Of a stretch of 47,300 nt of DNA, positions 36,985 through 45,610 are shown piece by piece (position 1 is the first letter of the stretch; each line of letters begins with the position of its first letter). The stretch is from JAGORM01 sp050255815. Lineage in GTDB: Bacteria > Patescibacteriota > Microgenomatia > Levybacterales > GWA1-39-11. The DNA lies in assembly GCA_050255815.1 (NCBI GenBank), contig JBLMVJ010000049.1, positions 1-47,300 on the forward strand. Reading direction: 5' to 3'. Below the pieces are notes generated by a model, which ran no database searches, was not told the DNA's origin, and worked only from the letters and a program-made list of their open reading frames with translations. Both the position numbers and the translations under genes were made by a program.

Positions 36985-39909
36985 ATGAAAGTTGCAGTTA
37001 TTGGCGCAGGTTTCTCCGGGCTTTCTGCCGCTTATTATCTTTCAAAAGAAGGACATAGCGTAACCGTGTTTGAAAAAGGGGAAACCCCCGGCGGACTTGC
37101 CATAGGATACCGGGAAAAAGGCTGGGACTGGAGCGTAGAAGAACATTACCATCACTGGTTCACTAATGATAAGGCAATTTTAGGACTCGCCCGGGAAATT
37201 AACCATAGCGTTTTTGCTCCCCGGCCAAAAACGTCCTCTTTTGTTAATAACAATATTCACCAGCTGGATTCCCCTCTCTCTGTTCTACTATTCCCAAAGC
37301 TCAGTATTCTCAACCGGATCAGGATGGGTGCATCCCTTGCGTTTCTCCGGTTTAACCCATTCTGGAAACCTTTGGAACATCTTAGGGCAGAACCCTACCT
37401 GAAAAAAACCATGGGGAAAAAGGCATACCAAAAATTGTGGGAGCCCCTGATGGTAAATAAATTAGGCCGGTATTCAAGCAAAGTCTCCCTGGCTTGGTTT
37501 TGGGCGCGGGTATACAAAAGGACGCCAAGCCTAGCATATCCGGAAGGCGGATTTTTAGCATTTGCCCAGCATATAGAAGAAGAGGTAAAAAAAATGGGCG
37601 GGAAATTTCATTACAAAACGGAGGTCATAGAACTTTCCTCAGATGGTAAACCTCAAGTAAAATTTCAAACTCCCAATGCAAAAACTCAAACTGCGGAGTT
37701 TGATGCTGCAGTTGTAACTCTTCCATCCCCTCTCTTCACAAAAATAAGCCTTTCCCTACCGGAACACTACAAGGAGGCAGCACACAGGCGGATCAGTATA
37801 GGAGCGGTGAATATGGTGTTACGGCTTAAGTCCCAATTTTTTAAAGACAACACGTATTGGCTTTCCATGTGCGACCTAAAATCCCCCATCCTTGCCATAG
37901 TGGAACACACAAATTTTATGGATAAAAGACACTACAACGGAGAGCACATCCTGTACGTAGGAAATTACATGGAAACGTCAGACAAACGTTTTAAAATGAC
38001 CAAGCAGGAATTATTAAAACAGTATGGCCCCTGGCTTGCTAAGATTAATAAAAATTTCAGGTCAGAAATAATAGATTATAAATTATTCAGCGCACCTTTT
38101 GCCCAGCCTATTATTTTCCCCCGCTATTCCAGGCAGATTCCTAAAATTACCACTCCGCTGCAAAATGTTTTTTTAGCAAACATAGAACAGGTATACCCAT
38201 GGGACCGCGGAACTAACTATGCGGTTGAGTTGGGGAAAAAAGCCGCTAAAAAAATTACAGAGGAACAAAACCATAGGTTGAAGGAAATTTTTCCGCTTAT
38301 AATCCTCCTGGCAATTGCTTTATTTTTCAGGACCTATAACCTGAATTGGGACCAGGGGAACTTTTTCCATCCGGATGAGCGCAACATTGCAAATGCAGTC
38401 TCACAATTGCGGTTTTTTAGCCAGTTAAACCCGCACTTTTTTGCATACGGAGGCTTTTCTATTTACCTGTACCGGGCCGTGGGTGAACTTATGGTTTTTC
38501 TGACCCGTAATAACGTATGGGTGTATGACTGGGGCGGTATTAATCTGGTGGGAAGGTTTGTTGCATCCCTCTTTTCCGGGATTACCGTTATCCCTGTTTA
38601 TTTTCTTGCTAAAAAAATGTTTGGAAAAAAAGCAGGACTTCTGGCGGCTATCTTTTTTGCGTTTTGTGTAGGCTCAATCCAAATAGCGCACTTTGATATT
38701 ACGGAGAACATCATAACGTTCTTTGGCGTTTTGCTGTGTTTATTAAGCATCATGCTATACCAGAAGAACAAACCAAACCGGTATGTCCTTTCCGGGATAG
38801 TCTTGGGGTTGTCTGTTGCGGCAAAAAGTACCGCCCTTTCATTTGGCCTTTTCCCCGCATTTGCAGTCCTATTCCTCTTATTTAAATCCTGGAGGAAAAA
38901 ATTGGCAGTGCTGAAGATAATAAAGTACTCATTAATTTTTTTCCTTACTGCTTTTTTAGTATTTGTAATCTTTTCTCCGTATACATTCCTGGATTCAAAA
39001 AAATTTTTAGAGTCTATGCGGTATGAATCAGGGGTAGCCCTGGGCACGTTAGACGTTCCCTATACCCTTCAGTTTACCAAAACAGTTCCCTATCTTTTCC
39101 AGCTATATAATTTTTTCTGGCAAATAGGACTTATTACTGTTTTTTCCCTGTTAGGTATTATTCTCATGTTTAAAGGATTTTTTAAACGGTTGGAACCACA
39201 ACGGATTATCTTCCTCTCCTTCCCTATTGTTTATTTTCTCTATGTAGGGTCCTGGCATACAAAGTTCATCAGGTTTATGCTGCCGGTTATCCCGTTTTTT
39301 ATTATTCTTGCTGCCTATTTCCTGATAAGTGTCCGGGCAAAATTCCGCAAGACAGGAAATGTTCTCATACTTATCTCCGTCCTCATTTCTATGCTCTGGG
39401 CAGAAGCCTACTTTTCAATTTACTTGCGTCCACAGACCAGGATAACTGCTTCCGAATGGATATATACCCACATTCCTGCTGGCTCAAAAATTTTTGGGGA
39501 GCACTGGGATGACGGCCTCCCGGTACCAATAGACGGACAGAACCCTTCCCAATACAATATAGAACAGTTAACTATCTACGACCAGGATAATGAAACAAAG
39601 GCCCAGTATTATGCTGAGAAACTTTCCACCGGAGACTACCTTATTATAAATAGCAGGCGGCTATATGGTACGTTATTATATTTACCGGAGCGGTATCCTG
39701 TTACGTCCCGGTATTATAAACTGTTATTTGCAGGGGACTTAGGGTATGAAAAAGTTGCACAGTTTACGTCTTATCCCCAGCTTTTTGGCATACAAATTAA
39801 TGACGACAGCACGGAGGAAACATTCCAGGTCTATGACCACCCCAAAGTCATGATCTTCAAAAACGTAGAACGTTTTAGCAAGGATCGGATTGAAAAGATA
39901 CTACAGTGA
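36985..39909 (+). CDS. FAD oxidoreductase fused to a GT-C glycosyltransferase
   Basis: A 974-residue two-part protein. Residues 1-425 are an FAD-dependent amine-oxidase/desaturase-like enzyme: dinucleotide motif VIGAGFSGLSAAYYL and FEKGETPGG at the start, WEPLMVNKLG in the middle, and a closing block NVFLANIEQVYPWDRG. Residues 430-974 are a multi-pass GT-C domain with FFHPDERNIANAVSQL as the catalytic loop. The reading frame crosses the junction (about 38270-38300) without a break. The flavin part may modify the lipid or sugar donor used by the transferase part. Substrates are unknown. Confidence 0.82.
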   Translation: MKVAVIGAGFSGLSAAYYLSKEGHSVTVFEKGETPGGLAIGYREKGWDWSVEEHYHHWFTNDKAILGLAREINHSVFAPRPKTSSFVNNNIHQLDSPLSVLLFPKLSILNRIRMGASLAFLRFNPFWKPLEHLRAEPYLKKTMGKKAYQKLWEPLMVNKLGRYSSKVSLAWFWARVYKRTPSLAYPEGGFLAFAQHIEEEVKKMGGKFHYKTEVIELSSDGKPQVKFQTPNAKTQTAEFDAAVVTLPSPLFTKISLSLPEHYKEAAHRRISIGAVNMVLRLKSQFFKDNTYWLSMCDLKSPILAIVEHTNFMDKRHYNGEHILYVGNYMETSDKRFKMTKQELLKQYGPWLAKINKNFRSEIIDYKLFSAPFAQPIIFPRYSRQIPKITTPLQNVFLANIEQVYPWDRGTNYAVELGKKAAKKITEEQNHRLKEIFPLIILLAIALFFRTYNLNWDQGNFFHPDERNIANAVSQLRFFSQLNPHFFAYGGFSIYLYRAVGELMVFLTRNNVWVYDWGGINLVGRFVASLFSGITVIPVYFLAKKMFGKKAGLLAAIFFAFCVGSIQIAHFDITENIITFFGVLLCLLSIMLYQKNKPNRYVLSGIVLGLSVAAKSTALSFGLFPAFAVLFLLFKSWRKKLAVLKIIKYSLIFFLTAFLVFVIFSPYTFLDSKKFLESMRYESGVALGTLDVPYTLQFTKTVPYLFQLYNFFWQIGLITVFSLLGIILMFKGFFKRLEPQRIIFLSFPIVYFLYVGSWHTKFIRFMLPVIPFFIILAAYFLISVRAKFRKTGNVLILISVLISMLWAEAYFSIYLRPQTRITASEWIYTHIPAGSKIFGEHWDDGLPVPIDGQNPSQYNIEQLTIYDQDNETKAQYYAEKLSTGDYLIINSRRLYGTLLYLPERYPVTSRYYKLLFAGDLGYEKVAQFTSYPQLFGIQINDDSTEETFQVYDHPKVMIFKNVERFSKDRIEKILQ

Positions 39910-39992
39910 AAAAGCTTTCAGAAATTATTCATTCTCCTTTCCACCATGGTGCTATATCCATTCTTTACCATTGATTTGTTAAGATAAAAGAT

Positions 39993-41546
39993 ATGGAAAG
40001 AATCAAAGGCTTTTTCCTAAGTAACCTCATCCTTTTCCTCATCCTCTTTTTTGCTTTTTTAATCAGAATCTATAATATTTCCGGAAACCCCGCTGGATTT
40101 TTCTGCGATGAAGCGTCCATAGGCTATAATGCCTATACCATCCTTACAACCGGGAAGGATGAATTCGGAAAAACGCTTCCCGTCTTTTTTAAAGCATTTG
40201 GGGAATATAAAAATCCCGTAGAAACATATTCAACAGTCCTTCCTGTATTCTTTTTCGGCCTGAATGAATTTTCCGTCCGCCTCACCTCAGTTATATATGG
40301 CATCCTCTCGATTATTGCCATATATCTTCTTCTCTTGGAACTGCTTCATGCCCATTCGTTTAAAAAACCTGTTGGACTACTCGGAGCTTTCTTGTTGGCG
40401 GTTACCCCATGGCACATTCATCTTAGTAGGGTATCGCTGGAAGGCATAATGCCTTATCTTTTTTTTACAACCTTAGGACTCTATTTCTTTTTGAAAACAA
40501 GAAAGGATGCCTTTAACCTATTTTATGCTATCTTTCTTTTTACCCTTGCTCTATATAGTTATTTTCCTGCCCGCATATTTATCCCCATTTTCTGTCTTTT
40601 CCTCTTTTTCTATTATTTAAAATTCTTTATCAGAAATAAAGTCGTTACTTTGTTTGTTTTTTTATACCTTGTTTTATTTTTGACACCTCTTCTGATGCAC
40701 CTTCTCTCCCAAGATGGTTTTTCCAGGTGGAAAGAAGTTTCAATTTTTTCCAACCCTCCCCAAAAAACAACTATAATGAATCATATACTTTCCAATTACT
40801 TACTCCATTTTTCACCGGACTTTTTATTTTTAAAGGGAGATGCAGGATTGAAAGATGCCTTTATTACAAGGTTGTCCGTTGCCGGATTTGGGGAATTATA
40901 TTTTTTCCAACTCCCCTTAATAGTACTGGGTATGTACTACCTGTTTAAAAAAGAGCGGAAGATTTTCTTTCTTATCCTTATCTGGCTCATCTCCTACCCG
41001 ACTGGCAGCATGTTTACTGTCGACCAAAACCCCCAAGCAACCCGCTCTGTTATTGGAGTCATTCCATTTACTATCTTGTCAGCGTTAGGTTTTTGGTATG
41101 CGATTTTTCTTTCTCATATTTACTTAAAAAGATTCCACATATCCATTACCATTATGAACATATTGGTTTCCTCTGTTCTAGTTGCATACCTTGCAGTTTA
41201 CTTTATCAGCTATCCCCAGTATTCATCAGACTACTGGGGATGGCAGTATGGGCCTAAGGAAATTATGGGTTACTTCTTAAAAGAGAGGAATAATTTTGAT
41301 AAGCTAGTTATGTCAGGGGACTTTAATGAGGCGGCTATATTTATCAAATTTTATGACCCAAAAAACCTCTGCCATGACAAGTGCATTATTGGAAGTACAG
41401 CAGATTACAAACCCGGCTTAAAACAATTATTTGCAGTTTCAATAGATAAAATAAAGGATTTGAAAAATGCAAATTTTAAAACCCAAAAAATAATTTATTA
41501 CCCTAATGGCAAAGCAGCTTTTTTAGTAGGAACTTTTTATCCTTAA
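39993..41546 (+). CDS. GT-C fold glycosyltransferase (PMT/ArnT-like)
   Basis: A 517-residue membrane protein with about 11-13 helices. The first outer loop has the GT-C acidic motif FFCDEASIGYNAYTILTTG, then KAFGEYKNPVETY. A second loop with WHIHLSRVSLEG is seen in many PMT_2 proteins. The C-terminal 100 residues form an outside domain. Donor expected to be a polyprenyl-phosphate sugar; acceptor unknown, possibly the Ser/Thr-rich surface proteins nearby. Confidence 0.83.
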   Translation: MERIKGFFLSNLILFLILFFAFLIRIYNISGNPAGFFCDEASIGYNAYTILTTGKDEFGKTLPVFFKAFGEYKNPVETYSTVLPVFFFGLNEFSVRLTSVIYGILSIIAIYLLLLELLHAHSFKKPVGLLGAFLLAVTPWHIHLSRVSLEGIMPYLFFTTLGLYFFLKTRKDAFNLFYAIFLFTLALYSYFPARIFIPIFCLFLFFYYLKFFIRNKVVTLFVFLYLVLFLTPLLMHLLSQDGFSRWKEVSIFSNPPQKTTIMNHILSNYLLHFSPDFLFLKGDAGLKDAFITRLSVAGFGELYFFQLPLIVLGMYYLFKKERKIFFLILIWLISYPTGSMFTVDQNPQATRSVIGVIPFTILSALGFWYAIFLSHIYLKRFHISITIMNILVSSVLVAYLAVYFISYPQYSSDYWGWQYGPKEIMGYFLKERNNFDKLVMSGDFNEAAIFIKFYDPKNLCHDKCIIGSTADYKPGLKQLFAVSIDKIKDLKNANFKTQKIIYYPNGKAAFLVGTFYP

Positions 41547-41553
41547 ATAATAG

Positions 41554-41580
41554 TTGAAATTTAAAAAAATGTTATATAAT
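41554..41580 (+). promoter_or_regulatory. Promoter of the DUF2298 gene
   Basis: TTGAAA at 41554-41559 and TATAAT at 41575-41580, spacer 15. The box ends 11 bases before the ATG at 41592, so the leader is a few bases at most. Confidence 0.5.
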
Positions 41581-41591
41581 TGGAACCTGTG

Positions 41592-43754
41592 ATGACTGAT
41601 ATTCTTTTTACCCTCCAGTGGTGGTTGGTGCTTTTTGGCATAGGGCTTATTTTTCTCCCCCTGACCAAATATTTATTCCCTGATGCAAAAGATTCTTTTT
41701 ATATCTTTTCAAAAGTCTTAGGGGCAGGGGTTATTTCCTATCTTATGTTCCTCCTGGGGAGTTTCCATATTCTTCCCTTCACATTCTTCTCTGTCCTTTT
41801 TATTATCCTCATAATCTTTCTTCTCATCATATTCCTGATAAAAAAACGCTTCATCCAAAAACCAACCATAAATAACATTATTGTTTTTGAGGAATTCTTC
41901 TTTTTTGTAGCGCTTCTGTTCTGGTCATGGGTGCGCTCTTTTGAACCTAGTATCCACGGACTGGAAAAATTCATGGACTTTGGGTTTGTAAATTCCATTT
42001 TACGGGCAGAGTATTTCCCCCCTAAGGATATGTGGTTTACCCCATTTTCTATCAACTATTACTATTTTGGGCATCTTATTACTGCGGTCCTTACAAAACT
42101 CTCCGGTATTCCTTCAAACATTACCTATAACCTCATGATTGCAACTTTATTTGCATTTACCTTTACCTGCAGCTTTTCCCTTCTGTATAATTTTTTACAA
42201 AAATTCGGCCTAAAAAAATCATTCTTAGGAGGATTGTTGACCGGGCTGTTAACATCCCTGGGAGGAAACCTACACACCATTTACTCTTTCTTTGCACCGT
42301 ATAAAGGGGAACAACCGGTCCCATTTTGGACCCTCAGGTTCCAGCCAAATTTATTCCCAAATGCATACTGGTACCCTAACGCAACCCGGTTTATCCCATT
42401 TACCATCCATGAATTCCCTATTTATTCCTTTGTTGTTTCAGACTTGCACGGGCATGTTACAGATATCCCTTTTGTCTTATTAACGCTTGCCATCCTCTGG
42501 CAGATATTGCTGAGGAAAAAACTTACAAAACCGCTGGCAGCTCTCACTGCGTTTCTTTTTGCCGTCATGTACATGACAAACGCCTGGGACGGTATTATTT
42601 ACCTCCTCCTTTTCCTGCTTGTCTTGACCGTTATCCATGTGAAGGACCTTAACCTGAAAAAGGGAAGGGTCACCCCCTTGTCTTTTTTTAGGGCAAAGGG
42701 CTTACGCACCTACCTGGAAAATATTGTACTGGAAGGAGGCCTTACGGGAATCCTGTATATCATTATAACCGTACCTTTTAGCCTTCACTTTAAACCTTTT
42801 GTTTCCGGTATAGGAGTAGTCTGCGCACCGCCATTTCTTACGGCCCTTGGGCGGTTTGGCCCATTTCTTTTTGAAGCAAACCATTGCCAGCGGTCCCCGC
42901 TATACCAGCTTCTCATTTTATACGGGTTCTTTATTTTCTTTAACGCCCTTTTTGCGGGCCTTATTATCCAGAAGCTAATCTCTGCAAAAAAGAAATTGCC
43001 GGCATTTTTGGACACCCAAAATATATTTATTTTTCTTCTGGCCCTATTCTCTTTTCTTCTTATCCTTATCCCGGAATTTATTTATGCAAAAGATATTTAT
43101 CCCCAGCATTACCGGGCAAACACTATGTTTAAGCTGGTCTACCAGGCATTTATTCTGTTAAGCCTTACTTCCGGATATATTATTGTATTTTTTGCTTCAA
43201 CCATTAAAAGCAGGCTTCTGAAAAGCACATTCCTTCTTGTAACCTTCATTCTCATTTGTTTGGTATTTATTTATCCCTATTTTGCAATAACGTCCTATTA
43301 TGGGAATCTAAAAACAAGGGTATCCCTGGACGGCACCAACTACTTAAAAGGTTCATACCCCGGGGATTTAGAAGCAATCAATTTCCTCAATTCAAAAATT
43401 TCAGGGCAACCTATCATCCTGGAGGCACAGGGTGATTCTTACACGGATTACGCACGGATCTCCGCTAATACCGGACTACCAACCGTACTGGGATGGACGG
43501 TCCATGAATGGCTCTGGCGGGGAACCTATGATATTCCCGCACCCCGGATAGAAGAGGTAAAAACCATGTATGAAGGAGGTCTCTCAACAGCAGAGCCTCT
43601 GTTAAAAAAGTATAATGTCTCTTTGGTAATCATAGGCGCCCTGGAACGGGAAAAGTATCCCGGACTGCAGGAGGGGAAGTTCTCCGAAATAGGGAAAGTT
43701 ATTTTTACTTCTTCTGATCAGCAGACGAAGGTATACCAGTTGGAGCAATTGTAG
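41592..43754 (+). CDS. DUF2298 (YYY) membrane protein, glycosyltransferase-like
   Basis: A 720-residue polytopic protein. The family hallmark is clear: EKFMDFGFVNSILRAEYFPPKDMWF followed by SINYYYFGHL (only the key parts given: KFMDFGF, NYYYFGH). Related proteins are thought to be GT-C-type sugar transferases, but their reaction is not established. A TTG four codons upstream overlaps the -10 box, so ATG 41592 is chosen. Its last 50 bases overlap the convergent LCP gene, both frames being coding. Confidence 0.82.
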   Translation: MTDILFTLQWWLVLFGIGLIFLPLTKYLFPDAKDSFYIFSKVLGAGVISYLMFLLGSFHILPFTFFSVLFIILIIFLLIIFLIKKRFIQKPTINNIIVFEEFFFFVALLFWSWVRSFEPSIHGLEKFMDFGFVNSILRAEYFPPKDMWFTPFSINYYYFGHLITAVLTKLSGIPSNITYNLMIATLFAFTFTCSFSLLYNFLQKFGLKKSFLGGLLTGLLTSLGGNLHTIYSFFAPYKGEQPVPFWTLRFQPNLFPNAYWYPNATRFIPFTIHEFPIYSFVVSDLHGHVTDIPFVLLTLAILWQILLRKKLTKPLAALTAFLFAVMYMTNAWDGIIYLLLFLLVLTVIHVKDLNLKKGRVTPLSFFRAKGLRTYLENIVLEGGLTGILYIIITVPFSLHFKPFVSGIGVVCAPPFLTALGRFGPFLFEANHCQRSPLYQLLILYGFFIFFNALFAGLIIQKLISAKKKLPAFLDTQNIFIFLLALFSFLLILIPEFIYAKDIYPQHYRANTMFKLVYQAFILLSLTSGYIIVFFASTIKSRLLKSTFLLVTFILICLVFIYPYFAITSYYGNLKTRVSLDGTNYLKGSYPGDLEAINFLNSKISGQPIILEAQGDSYTDYARISANTGLPTVLGWTVHEWLWRGTYDIPAPRIEEVKTMYEGGLSTAEPLLKKYNVSLVIIGALEREKYPGLQEGKFSEIGKVIFTSSDQQTKVYQLEQL

Positions 43755-44868
43755 GCTTGGTATCCACCACAGACGTTTTGGTAACCTCACAGACGTCATC
43801 AGCTAAAATGCATGCAACATAAGCATGCACTTCCGAAAAGTCATCTCCGCCAATCCTGGGGGCCAGAACCCACTGGTACGCATATTCTGAGCTTATAGGG
43901 GGGTTTACTAACAATCCATAGCGCTCTGTCTGTGTATCCCCTATATCCAGGACATGGCTGAGGATTTTTGCACCCCTCATACTCTGGGCTAGTTTTATAA
44001 AATCATCATACTGGTCTTCCGGTATGTCGGTATTAATATTCTGCTTCAAAAGGTCTATCATGCCAAATACTTTCACCGGGTTTGCCAGCGTCCCTAAGGA
44101 TAATATTTTATTCCTTACCGCATCTATTACTAATTGCTGGCGTGCCGAGCGGGCAAAATCAGTCCCCTCCTGGCCCATGGCATGACGGGACCTTACAAAC
44201 TCCAATGCAAGTATTCCGTTCATGTGCTGCATGCCGGAGTCTACATGAAGATGGGTAAACCGGCACGGGAACAGATCAAATTCCGTAGCGCTTCCGGTAG
44301 CAATCTGAGCAGAGAGAGAGGCAATCCCATCCTGGGTCACCCCACAAAGCTCCTGCTCTTTTCCTTCTACCGGATATGCATAATCATCTAGTGTATTTTT
44401 TACCTGGACGTCAATTCCTCCTAACAGGTCAACCAGCTTTACAAAACCTGAAAAATCTAAAACCAGGGTATAGTCCGGCATAACGCCCGTCACCATATTT
44501 ACGGTTGATTTAGCCAGAAGTATTCCTTTATTCCCTTTTTCCTGGCCGGTCGCATACGCCGCGTTAATTTTACTTCCCAATGCTTTTACGTACAAATCCC
44601 GCGGTATAGAAATGAGGTTTATTTTTTTTGTATCCAGTTGTATATTTGCAAGGATAATAGTGTCAGTCAAATCCGGCCCGTCATGAGTCCCCCCGCCTAT
44701 CCCTAAGAGAAGCACATTAATGTTCCCCGGGCTTTTGGTGGTGAGGGCTATTTTCTTATCAATAAAAACTCCCCAGAACAAGGGGAAAAACCGTAAGACC
44801 AGAAGAAACAGAACGCCAATTAATACAACTCCTATAATAAGCGCGGGGAATTTTCTATTTTTTACCAT
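43705..44868 (-). CDS. LytR-CpsA-Psr family cell-envelope ligase
   Basis: LCP enzymes move lipid-linked glycopolymers onto peptidoglycan. 387 residues with an N-terminal membrane helix (about 9-32). LCP motifs in order are VLLLGIGG, DLTDTIILA (acidic), ISIPRDLYV (Arg), INAAYATG, DFSGFVKLVDLLGGIDV and LEFVRSRHAMGQEGTDFARSARQQ (fragments). It fits with the lipid-linked sugar enzymes in the window. The start overlaps the tpiA stop by seven bases. Confidence 0.92.
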   Translation of the reverse strand: MVKNRKFPALIIGVVLIGVLFLLVLRFFPLFWGVFIDKKIALTTKSPGNINVLLLGIGGGTHDGPDLTDTIILANIQLDTKKINLISIPRDLYVKALGSKINAAYATGQEKGNKGILLAKSTVNMVTGVMPDYTLVLDFSGFVKLVDLLGGIDVQVKNTLDDYAYPVEGKEQELCGVTQDGIASLSAQIATGSATEFDLFPCRFTHLHVDSGMQHMNGILALEFVRSRHAMGQEGTDFARSARQQLVIDAVRNKILSLGTLANPVKVFGMIDLLKQNINTDIPEDQYDDFIKLAQSMRGAKILSHVLDIGDTQTERYGLLVNPPISSEYAYQWVLAPRIGGDDFSEVHAYVACILADDVCEVTKTSVVDTKPTIAPTGIPSSADQKK

Positions 44869-45539
44869 GAATCAATGATCCTTGCAAATTGTTCTACGTC
44901 AAGGCTTGCGCTGCCTATCAGGAACCCTGAAACCTCCGGAATTTTTGCATAATCAGCTATATTTTTTTCATTTACGCTGCCACCGTAATAAAAATGACCT
45001 GACGGATGCTTTTCCTTCAGAGATGAAAAGACCCGCTCCACATCCGCTACGGTTTCCGCATGGGCTCCTTCCTGGAATGTTGAGATTGCAGAAGGCGGTT
45101 CATACACTATTTCCGTCACGCCGTCCGGTACGCTGCTATTTTCATCCTGGATGCAGACTATGGGCATCAGTTTATACTTTACTGCCTCCAGTACCTTTGC
45201 GCGCGCTTCCTGGTCAGCCTCATGATTATACCGTCTCCTTTCTGAGTGGTTAATGAGAGTAAAAGACGCAAACTCTGCTATTTGGGCGCCGTTCACTTCT
45301 CCCGTGTAAGCACCTTCATCATTTGAGGAAATGTTCTGGGAGCCCAACATGACCGGCAGATTTTCAGAAATGATGTAGATTCCTGCAGCAGACAGGCTGG
45401 TAAAAGGGACCAGCAGGATTATCTCCTTGTTTTCCGTGTGTAAAAGCGGCCAGGCGTTTTTCAGGCTCTCTAAAAAGAGTACGGTCTCTTCTGCGGTTTT
45501 ATGGGATTTCCAGTTAGCAATGATGCGTTTTTTGTCCAT
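44862..45539 (-). CDS. tpiA: Triosephosphate isomerase, short form
   Basis: Interconverts DHAP and glyceraldehyde-3-phosphate. 225 residues, about 25 shorter than usual bacterial TIM. Catalytic residues are present: NWK with Lys near residue 12, HSERRR (His), and Glu in VYEPPSAIST. Bacterial TIM normally reads AYEPVWAIGTG here; the EPP form recalls archaeal TIMs, which are also this short. YYGGSVN is the phosphate-binding turn. A -10 box eight bases before the ATG gives the leaderless layout. Confidence 0.93.
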   Translation of the reverse strand: MDKKRIIANWKSHKTAEETVLFLESLKNAWPLLHTENKEIILLVPFTSLSAAGIYIISENLPVMLGSQNISSNDEGAYTGEVNGAQIAEFASFTLINHSERRRYNHEADQEARAKVLEAVKYKLMPIVCIQDENSSVPDGVTEIVYEPPSAISTFQEGAHAETVADVERVFSSLKEKHPSGHFYYGGSVNEKNIADYAKIPEVSGFLIGSASLDVEQFARIIDSW

Positions 45540-45546
45540 ATTTGAA

Positions 45547-45577
45547 TGGTATAATGGAATACTAAGATTAGCCTCAA
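45547..45577. promoter_or_regulatory. Shared divergent promoter, tpiA and helicase
   Basis: The plus strand has extended -10 TGGTATAAT (hexamer 45550-45555). The minus strand has TTGAGG (plus 45572-45577), an 18-base spacer and TATACC (plus 45548-45553). The two -10 hexamers overlap by four bases on opposite strands, so only one polymerase could open the site at a time. Confidence 0.55.
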
Positions 45578-45610
45578 ACTACAAATTCCAGGCAAAATAA
45601 TTATAGCAGT

